A stretch of DNA of 64,000 bases from Streptomyces sp. NBC_00775 (GTDB taxonomy: Bacteria; Actinomycetota; Actinomycetes; Streptomycetales; Streptomycetaceae), in NCBI RefSeq assembly GCF_036347135.1, contig NZ_CP108938.1:2170001-2234000 (forward strand), read 5' to 3'. The notes beneath the pieces were generated by a model that saw only the letters and a list, made by a program, of their open reading frames with translations, did not search any database and was not told the DNA's origin. Numbering within the stretch: the first letter of the stretch is position 1; every line of letters starts with the position of its first letter. This document shows positions 50,018 through 58,269 of the stretch, one piece after another. The position numbers and the translations under genes are program-made.

Positions 50018-50887
50018 TCAGCACGCGCCGGTGAAGTGCTCCCGCACCAGGGACTGCACGACCGTCAGGTTCTCGGCGATCAAGGCGTCCAGGAGGGCGG
50101 TGTGTTCGGCGGCGTCGGCCACCAGGTCGGCGCGGCCGCGGGAGACGGGGCCGCCGACCAGCGGCCACTGGGCGCGGCGGTGCAGGTCGTCCGCGATCTG
50201 CACCAGCTGGGCGTTGCCCGCGAGGGCGAGCACCGCGCGGTGGAAGGCCCGGTCGGACTCGGCGTAGGTCGCGCGGCAGCCCGACGACGCGGCCCGTACC
50301 GTCGCCTCGGCGAGCGGGCGCAGTTCAGCCCAGCGGGCGGCGGACACGGTGCGGGCGAGGCGCAGCATCACGGGGACTTCGATCAGGGCCCGGATCTCGG
50401 CGAGTTCGGCCAGCTCCCGTGTGCCGCGCTCGATGACGCGGAACCCCCGGTTGGGGACGACCTCGACGGCGCCCTCCAGCGCGAGCTGCTGCATCGCCTC
50501 CCGTACGGGCGTCGCGGACACTCCGAAGCGCTCGCCGAGCGCGGGCGCCGAGTACACCGCTCCGGGGGCGAGCTCTCCCGCGACGAGCGCGGTACGCAGG
50601 GCGTCGAGGATCTGCCCGCGCACGGAGGCACGCTGCACGACGGGGCGGGCGACGTCGGTGCGGGGGCGCGGGATGGGCGTCTCACTGTGCGTGTGCTCAC
50701 CGCGAGCCGTGGCCCCGGCGCCGACACCGACACCGGTTCCGGACCCGGCACCTCCGGAGCCGACGCCCCGCTTCCGCTCCACGTCCGAGGCCTGCGCCTG
50801 CGCGGGCACCCGAACGGCCGCCGTACGGATGTCCGGGACCCCCGCCCCGGCGGAGCCGTGCGCGCTGCGCGGACCGGCCTGCTCCAC
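50018..50887 (-). CDS. GntR/FadR-family transcriptional regulator
   Basis: The 289-residue protein has a low-complexity Gly/Ala-rich N-terminal extension of about 80 residues. A GntR winged helix-turn-helix follows (VRGQILDALRTALVAGELAPG, YSAPALGERFGVSATPVREAMQQLALEGAVEVVPNRGFRV). The C-terminal domain is FCD, with EIRALIEVPVMLRLAR, ESDRAFHRAVLALAGN and AAEHTALLDAL, whose Asp/His residues usually bind metal and a carboxylic ligand. A start nearer residue 60-80 is possible. Its target is unknown; it is divergent from the FhuF-like gene. Confidence 0.88.
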   Translation of the reverse strand: MEQAGPRSAHGSAGAGVPDIRTAAVRVPAQAQASDVERKRGVGSGGAGSGTGVGVGAGATARGEHTHSETPIPRPRTDVARPVVQRASVRGQILDALRTALVAGELAPGAVYSAPALGERFGVSATPVREAMQQLALEGAVEVVPNRGFRVIERGTRELAELAEIRALIEVPVMLRLARTVSAARWAELRPLAEATVRAASSGCRATYAESDRAFHRAVLALAGNAQLVQIADDLHRRAQWPLVGGPVSRGRADLVADAAEHTALLDALIAENLTVVQSLVREHFTGAC

Positions 50888-50976
50888 GGGGTCCTCCTCC
50901 GGGCTTGGTGGTACTTGGGGGTCATTGCGGCGGTTGTTACCCGTCCGTCAAGCACCATAGGCGCACATGGCCTCAG

Positions 50977-51017
50977 TTCAAACATCCAAAAAAATGAGTA
51001 AGGTAAGCCTAACCTTT
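50977..51017 (+). promoter_or_regulatory. Promoter with DmdR/IdeR-type iron box
   Basis: A -35 TTCAAA (50977-50982) and -10 TAAGGT (50999-51004) are 16 bases apart. From 50999, TAAGGTAAGCCTAACCTTT closely matches the actinobacterial iron box (TTAGGTTAGGCTAACCTAA) and is a near-perfect palindrome overlying the -10. Iron-loaded DmdR1/IdeR would repress the downstream gene. Confidence 0.85.
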
Positions 51018-51043
51018 TAACGATCGTGAGGCGATGGTCCCCC

Positions 51044-51922
51044 ATGCCCGCTCCCGCCCTGCCCTCGGGCACCCCGGCCGGCACCGGCGCCCGCCCGGCC
51101 CCCTCGGCCGTCACGGACGCGTACGCCCAGCTGACCAGGGTCTTTCCGGGGCTGAGCGTCATGGAGCTGGGACACGGGGAAGCGCCGCCACGGGACGGCG
51201 GCTGGGTCGCCGCCGCCGGGCTCGCGGAGGGCGGGGCCGGCCTCGACGCGTTTCTCGCCTGGGACGAGGCGCAGGTGATCCGGGACTACGGGCAGCGGGC
51301 GCGGCCGGATGTCGTGGCCAGCTTCGCGCTGCACCGTTACGCCTGGCCCGCCTGTCTGCTGATCACCGCTCCCTGGTTCCTGCGGCGCCGCGTACCCCGC
51401 TTCCCTGTGGAGCACGTCACATACGAGCGCGCCCTCGGCCGTATGGCCGTCCGCGTCACCTCCTTCGCCTGCCTGCCCGACGATCCGGCGGCCGCCCTGC
51501 CCGGCGCCCGGGTCGTACCGGACGAGGAGGCGCTGCGGGCGGAGGTGCGGGCCGCCGTGGCCGAGCACCTGGAGCCGGTCCTGGGCGGCTTCGGCCCGCG
51601 CATGCGGCGACGCGGCCGGGCCCTGTGGGGCATGGCGACCGACGAGGTCGTCGAGGGCCTCTGGTACGTCGCCCATCTGCTCGGCGAGGAGCGGCGCGCG
51701 ATGCGCGAGCTGGAGCTGCTGCTGCCGGGGGCGACCCGGCCGTACGCCGGTTCCGCCGCGTTCCGCGAACTGACGGGTCCGAACGGGGAGTCCCTGCCGA
51801 CCCGCGACCGGGCGAGCTGCTGCCTCTTCTACACCGTGCGCCCCGAGGACACCTGCGCCACCTGCCCGCGCACCTGCGACGCGGACCGTGTGACCAAGTT
51901 GATGGCCTCCGCCGCCAGTTGA
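51044..51922 (+). CDS. FhuF-like (2Fe-2S) siderophore-iron reductase family protein
   Basis: The 292-residue protein ends with the FhuF-type Cys pattern CC-x10-C-x2-C (ASCCLFYTVRPEDTCATCPRTC), which binds an unusual 2Fe-2S cluster. The core has LHRYAWPACLLITAPWFL and a helix VVEGLWYVAHLLGEERRAMREL. FhuF-like proteins reduce ferric siderophores in the cytoplasm to release iron. An iron box covers its promoter, supporting that role. Start ATG 51044 has GAGG at rather long spacing; GTG 51026 in frame is the alternative. Confidence 0.88.
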   Translation: MPAPALPSGTPAGTGARPAPSAVTDAYAQLTRVFPGLSVMELGHGEAPPRDGGWVAAAGLAEGGAGLDAFLAWDEAQVIRDYGQRARPDVVASFALHRYAWPACLLITAPWFLRRRVPRFPVEHVTYERALGRMAVRVTSFACLPDDPAAALPGARVVPDEEALRAEVRAAVAEHLEPVLGGFGPRMRRRGRALWGMATDEVVEGLWYVAHLLGEERRAMRELELLLPGATRPYAGSAAFRELTGPNGESLPTRDRASCCLFYTVRPEDTCATCPRTCDADRVTKLMASAAS

Positions 51923-52239
51923 GGCAGCCCGCGAAGGGCGGCCGTGGTCACGAGCCGGGCCGTACGTGCCCTAAGATCACCACAGACTGAGACCCCCTGC
52001 GGATTACAGGCGATTCACAATTTCCTCACTTGTCGCAGGAACTTTCCGTGGAACCATCCGTACGGGTAATCTTATTCGCACTCAACTCCCGTCCCTCGCG
52101 CGGCAGTTCGAGCAGAAAGTCGCCCTGCGCATCCCCTTGCACTCCCTTGGCGGCCTCTTGCCCCGAAACCCCCTGAGGGCCGACGGGTTTGGGCCACTAT
52201 GGCGGGCGTTACGCCCTATCCCAATGCAAGGGACCCCAG
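51923..52239. other. Intergenic region upstream of the DUF2637 gene
   Basis: This 317-base stretch has no gene. It is less GC-rich around 52000-52080. TTTCCG (52043-52048) and TAATCT (52067-52072), 18 bases apart, could be a promoter for the DUF2637 gene, but the match is only moderate. I see no operator-like palindrome. Confidence 0.4.
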
Positions 52240-53280
52240 ATGAGACTGACCGATATATCGCTGAACTGGCTGCTTCCGGGCGCCGTTTTGCTCCTGGGCC
52301 TGCTGGCGGCGGTGGCTGTGCTCGCGCGCGGCAAGCGGTCCGGGGAGAGCGCGAGCAGCGACGACTCATGGGAGCGCAGCGAGGAGCGCCGCCGGCGCAA
52401 GGAGGCCCTCTACGGCACGGCTTCCTATGTGCTGCTGTTCTGCTGCGCCGCCGTCGCCGCGGCACTCTCCTTCCACGGCCTGGTCGGCTTCGGCCAGCAG
52501 AACCTCGGCCTCTCCGACGGCTGGGAGTACCTGGTTCCGTTCGGCCTGGACGGCGCGGCCATGTTCTGCTCCGTCCTCGCGGTGCGCGAGGCCAGCCACG
52601 GCGACGCGGCACTCGGCTCCCGGATACTCGTATGGACGTTCGCCAGTGCCGCGGCCTGGTTCAACTGGGTGCACGCGCCGCGGGGCATCGACCACGCGGG
52701 CGCTCCGCAGTTCTTCGCCGGCATGTCGATGTCGGCCGCTGTGCTCTTCGACCGCGCGCTGAAGCAGACCCGCCGTGCCGCGCTGCGTGAGCAGGGCCTG
52801 GTTCCGCGCCCGCTGCCGCAGATCCGCATCGTCCGCTGGCTGCGCGCGCCCCGTGAGACGTACAGCGCCTGGTCGTTGATGCTGCTGGAGAACGTCCGCA
52901 CCCTTGACGAGGCCGTGGACGAGGTGCGCGAGGACAAGCGGCAGAAGGAGCAGACCCGTCTGCGCCGCCGGAACGAGGAGCGGGTCGAGCGGGCGCACCT
53001 CAAGGCGCTCAGCCGCGGCCACCGGGGCCTGCCGGGTCGCGGAGGCGGCCGACGAGAGCTGGAGACGACCGTGGAGCGGGCTCCCGCCCAGGCTTCCGCG
53101 GAGCCTGCCATATCTACCGCGGAGCAGCTGCCCGTACGCTCACGGCCGTCCCTTACCCCCGTCCGCAAGAGCACTGAGCCCATCACCGTCGACCTCACCG
53201 CGGAGGACGACACGATGGCCCTGCCCCGGCTCGACTCCCTGGAGCGCAAGCTCAAGGACCTTGAGCAGCAGTTCGGCTGA
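52240..53280 (+). CDS. DUF2637 family membrane protein
   Basis: The 346-residue protein starts at ATG 52240 with AAGGGA. It has an isolated N-terminal helix (LNWLLPGAVLLLGLLAAVAVLA), then a four-helix DUF2637 region (ASYVLLFCCAAVAAALSFHGLVGFG, YLVPFGLDGAAMFCSVLAVREASHGDAALGSRILVWTFASAAAWFNWVHA) and a long charged C-terminal tail with a coiled-coil-like EDKRQKEQTRLRRRNEERVERAHL and a final ALPRLDSLERKLKDLEQQFG. DUF2637 (SpdB-like) proteins occur on Streptomyces conjugative elements and as chromosomal copies; no other transfer genes are present here. The function is unknown. Confidence 0.8.
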   Translation: MRLTDISLNWLLPGAVLLLGLLAAVAVLARGKRSGESASSDDSWERSEERRRRKEALYGTASYVLLFCCAAVAAALSFHGLVGFGQQNLGLSDGWEYLVPFGLDGAAMFCSVLAVREASHGDAALGSRILVWTFASAAAWFNWVHAPRGIDHAGAPQFFAGMSMSAAVLFDRALKQTRRAALREQGLVPRPLPQIRIVRWLRAPRETYSAWSLMLLENVRTLDEAVDEVREDKRQKEQTRLRRRNEERVERAHLKALSRGHRGLPGRGGGRRELETTVERAPAQASAEPAISTAEQLPVRSRPSLTPVRKSTEPITVDLTAEDDTMALPRLDSLERKLKDLEQQFG

Positions 53281-53322
53281 GGCCTGAGGCCCAGGCCCGG
53301 ACCTGATCCCCAGCCCGGGTGC

Positions 53323-53346
53323 CCCGGCCGGATCTCTCCGGCCGGG
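53323..53346. terminator. Bidirectional terminator between convergent genes
   Basis: CCCGGCCGG-ATCTCT-CCGGCCGGG is a perfect 9-bp stem with a 6-base loop, midway between the DUF2637 stop and the convergent anti-sigma-like gene. Confidence 0.75.
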
Positions 53347-53378
53347 CCCGGACAGGACTACGGCGGCGCGGTGGTTAC

Positions 53379-53825
53379 CTACACCGCGCCGCCGTCCAGT
53401 TCGAACCACACCGCCTTGCCCACGCCGTGTGCCCGTACACCCCACGCGTCCGCGAGGGACTGTACGAGAACGAGGCCTCTGCCGTGCGTACCGTCGTCGG
53501 CGTTCGGTACCCGCAGTCTGGGCCTGCGTCCCACGAAGTCCCTTACTTCCACGCGGAGTCCGCGGGGTCCGACGGTGGCCGTCAGAACCGCGTCGTGGTC
53601 GGTGTGTATGAGTGCGTTGGTGACGAGCTCGCTGGTCAGCAGCTCGGCTATCTCGGACCTTCCCGGCTTCCCCCAGTGCCGTAACAGTTCCCTCAGCGCC
53701 TTACGGGCCTCTGGCACCGCCCGCAGGTCCGCCCTGCCGAGCCTGCGCCTGAGCTGTGCGCCGTCCGGCTGGTCCGTCGCCCTGTCGGCCTCTTCCTCCG
53801 CTGCCTTCGCTGAGGAGACCCCCAT
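53379..53825 (-). CDS. RsbW-like ATP-binding protein (anti-sigma factor kinase family)
   Basis: The 148-residue protein starts at ATG 53825 with a perfect GGAGGT site. It is a small HATPase of the Streptomyces RsbW/SpoIIAB-like family: VPEARKALRELLRHWG, the N-box ELLTSELVTNALIHTDHDAVL, LRVEVRDFVGRRPRLR and the lid segment THGRGLVLVQSLADAWGVRAHGVGKAVWFEL. Such proteins bind ATP and regulate sigma factors or anti-anti-sigma partners. No partner gene is adjacent. The N-terminal 35 residues are charged and variable. Confidence 0.88.
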   Translation of the reverse strand: MGVSSAKAAEEEADRATDQPDGAQLRRRLGRADLRAVPEARKALRELLRHWGKPGRSEIAELLTSELVTNALIHTDHDAVLTATVGPRGLRVEVRDFVGRRPRLRVPNADDGTHGRGLVLVQSLADAWGVRAHGVGKAVWFELDGGAV

Positions 53826-54047
53826 GGCCATGGGACCACCTCCTCGTACCTGCCTCTTCATGACCCCCGCCTGCACGCCGATGTCGGTTCCCCTCCTGCT
53901 CGAACACGCTCACGGGGATCCATGCCCCGTAGGGCACGTGACAGTCATGTCGAATCGTCAACCACCCGCCGGGCGGCCGCGGATGCGCGGCAACTCCGTG
54001 GGGAAGTGAATCGCTGGACACAGCCGTCCGAGCACCGGGAAGCCGCC

Positions 54048-54603
54048 GCGCACGACGACCGTTCGCCGGTGGAGGGGCGTCCGGAGCGCGCGCTGCGACA
54101 GTTCCTGCGCCCCGCGCAGTACTCCGACCCGGTGCCGCTGGTGCTGTCCGTGTGGCACATACCCGGCGAACCGACGCCCGTGGATGAGGCGTTGAGGGCC
54201 GCGTACGAACCCTTCACGACCGGCGCGGTCTGCGGAAAGCCCTGGTCGAGAAGTTGGTTCCGGATCGAGGGCCGCGTGCCCGAGGAACGGTCGGGCCGCC
54301 GAGTGGAGATGGTGGTCGACCCCGGGTTCACGGATGACAGCCCCAATTTCCAGGCGGAGGGACTCTGTACGACGTCGCGGGCGTCCCCTTCAAGGGCATT
54401 CACCCGCGCAACCGGCATCCGACCGTCGCGGCGCCCGAGAGGACAGGCGAGACCGTGCGGCTGCTACTGGAAGCGGCCGCCGACCCGGCGGTCCCGCACG
54501 GCTTCGAGCTTACGTCCATCGGGGACGTGCTGACCGCGGGCGATCGGCCCATCTACCGATTCGCGACTGCCGATCTCGCCGTACGCGACGAGGACGCCCC
54601 ATG
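54048..54603 (+). pseudogene. Decayed GH38 alpha-mannosidase, N-terminal remnant
   Basis: The translated sequence matches the N-terminus of actinobacterial GH38 alpha-mannosidases (DRSPVEGRPERALRQFL, YSDPVPLVLSVWHIPGEP, KPWSRSWFRIEGRVPE, VDPGFTDDSPNFQAEG). A one-base loss near 54360 shifts the frame. The continuation is LYDVAGVPFKGIHPRNRH, ETVRLLLEAAADPAV and VLTAGDRPIYRFATADLAV in the next frame, after which homology stops near 54600. The usual initiating Met is replaced (GCG at 54048), and about 800 residues including the catalytic domain are missing. Reading frames here should not be translated as genes. Confidence 0.75.
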
Positions 54604-54680
54604 TGGTGGAGTCCGATGCCAACACCATGCCAACATGCGCGGGTGGCCGCGGCGCCGCCGCTCGAACCGCTGCTGAGCCC

Positions 54681-56423
54681 CTAGGGCCGCGGCACGTTCC
54701 GCAGATTGGAGCGGGCCATCTGCACCATGCGGCCGACTCCCCCGTCCAGCACCATCTTCGACGCGGACAAGGCGAATCCCGTCACCATCTCCGCGCTGAT
54801 CTTCGGCGGGATGGACAGGGCGTTCGGGTCGGTGACGATGTCGACGAGAGCGGGGCCCTTGTGGCTGAAGGCGTCCTTCAGGGCGCCGGCGAGGTGCCTG
54901 GGCTTCTCGACCCGGATGGCGTGCGCCCCGCAGGCCCGGGCGACGGCCGCGAAGTCGGGGTTCTTGTTCGTCGTCCCGTACGAGGGCAGCCCGGCCACCA
55001 GCATCTCCAACTCGACCATGCTCAGGGCGGAGTTGTTGAAGAGGACGACCTTCACCGGCAGGTCGTACTGGACAAGGGTGAGGAAGTCGCCCATCAGCAT
55101 GGCGAATCCGCCGTCGCCGGACATCGAGACGACCTGCCGGTTCCGGTCGGTGAACTGGGCGCCGATCGCCATCGGCAGCGCGTTCGCCATCGAACCGTGC
55201 GAGAACGAACCGATCACCCGGCGGCGGCCGTTGGGCGAGATGTAGCGGGCCGCCCAGACATTGCACATACCCGTGTCCACCGTGAAGATCGCGTCCTCGT
55301 CGGCGAGTTCGTCGAGCACGGAGGCGACGTACTCGGGATGGATGGGAACGTGCTTCTCGACCTTCCGCGTGTAGGCCTTGATGACTCCTTCGAGCGCGTC
55401 CGCGTGCTTCTTCAGCATCTTGTCGAGGAAGCGCCGGTTCTGCTTGGGCTGCACGCGCGGGGTCAGACAGCGCAGGGTCTCCTTCACATCGCCCCAGACC
55501 GCCAGGTCCAGCTTGGAGCGGCGGCCCAGACGCTCGGGGCGCACATCGACCTGGACGATCTTGACGTCGTCGGGCAGGAAGGCGTTGTACGGGAAGTCGG
55601 TGCCGAGCAGGATCAGCAGATCGCACTCGTGGGTGGCCTCGTAGGCGGCGCCGTAGCCGAGCAGTCCGCTCATGCCGACGTCGAAGGGGTTGTCGTACTG
55701 GATCCACTCCTTGCCCCGCAGCGCGTGCCCGACCGGGGACTTGATCTTCTCGGCGAACTCCATCACCTCGGCGTGCGCGCCCGCGGTGCCGCTGCCGCAG
55801 AAGAGCGTGACCTTCTCGGCCTCGTCGATCATCGCGACGAACTTGTCGATCTCGGAGTCGCCGGGACGGACGCTGGGCCGGGAGGTGACGAGGGCGGTCT
55901 CGGCGGGCTTGTCCGGGGCGGGCTCGGAGGCGATGTCACCGGGGAGGGAGACGACGCTGACGCCGCTCTGCCCGACGGCGTGCTGGATGGCCGTCTGCAG
56001 CAGCCTCGGCATCTGCTTCGGGTGGGAGATCAGTTCGCTGTAGTGGCTGCACTCGCGGAAGAGCTGGTCGGGGTGGGTCTCCTGGAAGTAGCCGAGGCCG
56101 ATCTCGCTGGAGGGGATGTGCGAGGCGAGGGCGAGGACCGGGGCCATGGAGCGGTGGGCGTCGTACAGGCCGTTGATGAGGTGGAGGTTGCCGGGGCCGC
56201 AGGAGCCGGCGCAGGCCGTGAGCTTGCCGGTGATCTGGGCCTCCGCGCCCGCGGCGAAGGCGGCGGTCTCCTCGTGCCGGACGTGGATCCAGTCGATGGC
56301 GGAGTTGCGCCGGATGGCGTCGACGACCGGGTTCAGGCTGTCGCCGACGACTCCGTACAGGCGCTTGACGCCCGCGCGGACGAGGATGTCGACGAACTGT
56401 TCGGCGACGTTCTGCTTGGCCAT
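54681..56423 (-). CDS. poxB: Pyruvate dehydrogenase (quinone)/pyruvate oxidase, ThDP-dependent
   Basis: The 580-residue enzyme has the three ThDP-enzyme domains. The N-terminal Pyr domain holds the catalytic Glu in HEETAAFAAG and SCGPGNLHLINGLYD. The central domain binds FAD (CGSGTAGAHAEV, LLILLGTDFPYNAFLP). The C-terminal PP domain carries the ThDP-Mg motif GDGGFAML..LFNNSALSMVELE. It decarboxylates pyruvate to acetate with electron transfer to quinone at the membrane. It reads in from an independent promoter; its 3' end lies next to the mannosidase remnant. Confidence 0.93.
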   Translation of the reverse strand: MAKQNVAEQFVDILVRAGVKRLYGVVGDSLNPVVDAIRRNSAIDWIHVRHEETAAFAAGAEAQITGKLTACAGSCGPGNLHLINGLYDAHRSMAPVLALASHIPSSEIGLGYFQETHPDQLFRECSHYSELISHPKQMPRLLQTAIQHAVGQSGVSVVSLPGDIASEPAPDKPAETALVTSRPSVRPGDSEIDKFVAMIDEAEKVTLFCGSGTAGAHAEVMEFAEKIKSPVGHALRGKEWIQYDNPFDVGMSGLLGYGAAYEATHECDLLILLGTDFPYNAFLPDDVKIVQVDVRPERLGRRSKLDLAVWGDVKETLRCLTPRVQPKQNRRFLDKMLKKHADALEGVIKAYTRKVEKHVPIHPEYVASVLDELADEDAIFTVDTGMCNVWAARYISPNGRRRVIGSFSHGSMANALPMAIGAQFTDRNRQVVSMSGDGGFAMLMGDFLTLVQYDLPVKVVLFNNSALSMVELEMLVAGLPSYGTTNKNPDFAAVARACGAHAIRVEKPRHLAGALKDAFSHKGPALVDIVTDPNALSIPPKISAEMVTGFALSASKMVLDGGVGRMVQMARSNLRNVPRP

Positions 56424-56491
56424 GCTTCACGCACCTCTTCGCGATCCTTGGATCTCCGTCCCTTGGATCCATGAATTCACAGGGAGCGCGG

Positions 56492-58075
56492 TTACGCCTC
56501 CCAAACGGCCGCGGCCGTCCGATCGTCCGCGTACCCCTTGACCCGCACGAGGGTGTCCGCGAGGAACGCGGCGAGGCCGGGCGGTTCCCCCGCCGACCAC
56601 CGCGTGGTCAGATGCCCGGCCAGTTCGGGTTCGCCGCGCAGCGGGTCCGCCAGACCGCCGGTGCAGAGCAGGAGCGTGTCACCCGGGCGGGCGACGGAGG
56701 CGCGGAAGCGGAAGGGGTCGCGGGGCGGCTCGGGAGCCGGTTCGTACGGGCTCGGCGGCGTCGTGATGCCCAGGTCCATGGTGAGCCGGTCGCCCTCGGG
56801 CGTCTCGTGGGGCGGCGATCCGAAGCCGACGACGGCCTCTCCGGTGGCCTCCGCGGCCCGGGGCTCGATGTCCTGCCACTCGCCGTCCCGCAGCCGGAAC
56901 AGGCCGCCCGTGCCGACGCCGAAGAAGACGCGCGTACGGCACGCCGGATCGGCCGGGAGCAGCAGGCAGCGCAGGCTGGCGGTGTACTCCTCGGGTTCGA
57001 TGCCCTGCTCGGCCGCGGTCGCCCGCAGCTTGCCGAGGCTGCGGTCGGTGAGCCGGTGCAGCCCCGACTTCAGGTCCCCGCGCCGGGCGGCCCGGATGTC
57101 CTCGGCCAGTCGTGCGTGGCTGCGGCCCACGGCCCGCCCGATCCACTGGCACGCCTCGGCGGCCGCCCGGTGCGCGCCCGGCGTGGCCCGGGCGCCGGTC
57201 GCCATCGCGACGAGCACCAGTGCCTGCTCCCCGGTCCCGAACCGGGCGGTGAGCAGCGAGTCCCGGCGCGGCTCGCCCCGGTACCGCGCGGAGTCCCCAC
57301 GCACGGACACGGCGCGCAGGGTGCTGGTTCCGTAGCGCGCGCCGTCCAGCACGGTGTCGGCGACCAGGTCGTCGAGGTCGTCCGGGTCGGCGGGCGGGAG
57401 CGCGGTGGGTTCGGCGTCGTAGGTGGGCGGGCCCGAGCCGACGTGGTCGACGGCGGGCGGCTGGTGCGCGACGGAGAGAGTGGGCCGGCGAGGTGGAGCG
57501 GCCTCCGGGGCGGAGGGCGGGGTGTCCTGCGGGGCCGAGGCCGGTCGCGGGGGCCGGGCGTCGGACGGGGTGATGGGCAAGGTGTCGCCGCCCGGGGCCA
57601 CGGCGGGTGGCGACATGGGTGCCGGAGGCGCGTCGAAGGGTGCCCTCGACGCGGGTACGGCGGCGGCGGGTGACTGCGGGGACGTACGGCTCAGCGGCTC
57701 TTGGGGCGGACCGCTCCGGGGCTCCTGTGTGCGGAAGCCCGGCGGTGTCGGCCCGGGCGGGAAGGTCGCGGGCGCCGGTGGCCCGTCGCGCGGGGGCTCC
57801 CAGGGGGCGAGCCGCCGGGTGAGGCCACCGCGCTGCTCCGGTACGGCGGGAGGCTGTTCGGGCCGGCCTGGAGACGAGTCCGGCGCCGCGGGAGGCCGTT
57901 CCGGCGGCGGCGGGACATCGGGCTGCCCCAGTCCCATCGTCCCCGCGGCCGACGCGAAGCGGTCGTCCAGGGAATCGGCCACGGCCGCGGGCCCCGTGTC
58001 CTCGGTGGAGTCGTCGTACAACTGCCCCCACCAGTCGTCCTCGTGACCGGTGGGCTTCTCCCCCTGCTGGCTCAT
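56492..58075 (-). CDS. PP2C-like domain protein with long Pro-rich N-terminus (probable pseudophosphatase)
   Basis: The 527-residue protein starts MSQQGEKPTGHEDDWWGQLYDD. Residues about 50-235 are Pro/Ala-rich and probably disordered. The C-terminal 270 residues follow a PP2C layout (VRGDSARYRGEPRRDSLLTARFG, LVLVAMATGARATPGAHRAA, DTLLLCTGGLADPL, DDRTAAAVW). The metal-binding Asp of the DG motif (usually ADGxGG) reads ATGARA, and the TDG motif reads TGGLAD, so two metal ligands are missing. It may bind rather than hydrolyse phosphoproteins. It lies downstream of the subtilase gene behind a terminator. Confidence 0.8.
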   Translation of the reverse strand: MSQQGEKPTGHEDDWWGQLYDDSTEDTGPAAVADSLDDRFASAAGTMGLGQPDVPPPPERPPAAPDSSPGRPEQPPAVPEQRGGLTRRLAPWEPPRDGPPAPATFPPGPTPPGFRTQEPRSGPPQEPLSRTSPQSPAAAVPASRAPFDAPPAPMSPPAVAPGGDTLPITPSDARPPRPASAPQDTPPSAPEAAPPRRPTLSVAHQPPAVDHVGSGPPTYDAEPTALPPADPDDLDDLVADTVLDGARYGTSTLRAVSVRGDSARYRGEPRRDSLLTARFGTGEQALVLVAMATGARATPGAHRAAAEACQWIGRAVGRSHARLAEDIRAARRGDLKSGLHRLTDRSLGKLRATAAEQGIEPEEYTASLRCLLLPADPACRTRVFFGVGTGGLFRLRDGEWQDIEPRAAEATGEAVVGFGSPPHETPEGDRLTMDLGITTPPSPYEPAPEPPRDPFRFRASVARPGDTLLLCTGGLADPLRGEPELAGHLTTRWSAGEPPGLAAFLADTLVRVKGYADDRTAAAVWEA

Positions 58076-58209
58076 GCCCCTAATTGTCCACCTCAGGAGC
58101 CGGATGAAAACGGGGCATCCGGAAAAACCGGCCAGGGGACTGGCTCTCGAACGGCGTGTCGGGTGAAGCGTCGAACGATGGTACGAGAGCGGCCGTTCCG
58201 AAAAGCGGA

Positions 58210-58251
58210 CCGCCGGGCGGTCCCACCCCCCACGGGAGAACCGCCCGGCGG
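58210..58251 (-). terminator. Terminator after the subtilase gene
   Basis: CCGCCGGGCGGT (58210-58221) pairs perfectly with ACCGCCCGGCGG (58240-58251) in a 12-bp stem with an 18-base loop, 19 bases past the subtilase stop. Confidence 0.75.
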
Positions 58252-58269
58252 CGCCGGGGTGACCGGGAC

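Noticed and set aside
52240..53280. Integrated conjugative element suggested by a DUF2637/SpdB-like gene
   Set aside because: No integrase, Tra protein, replication gene, tRNA or attachment repeat is visible around it; chromosomal copies exist in Streptomyces.
53922..54533. Apparent 203-codon intact gene
   Set aside because: Only its middle part is mannosidase-like; the end is out of frame relative to the family, so it is a pseudogene remnant, not a gene.
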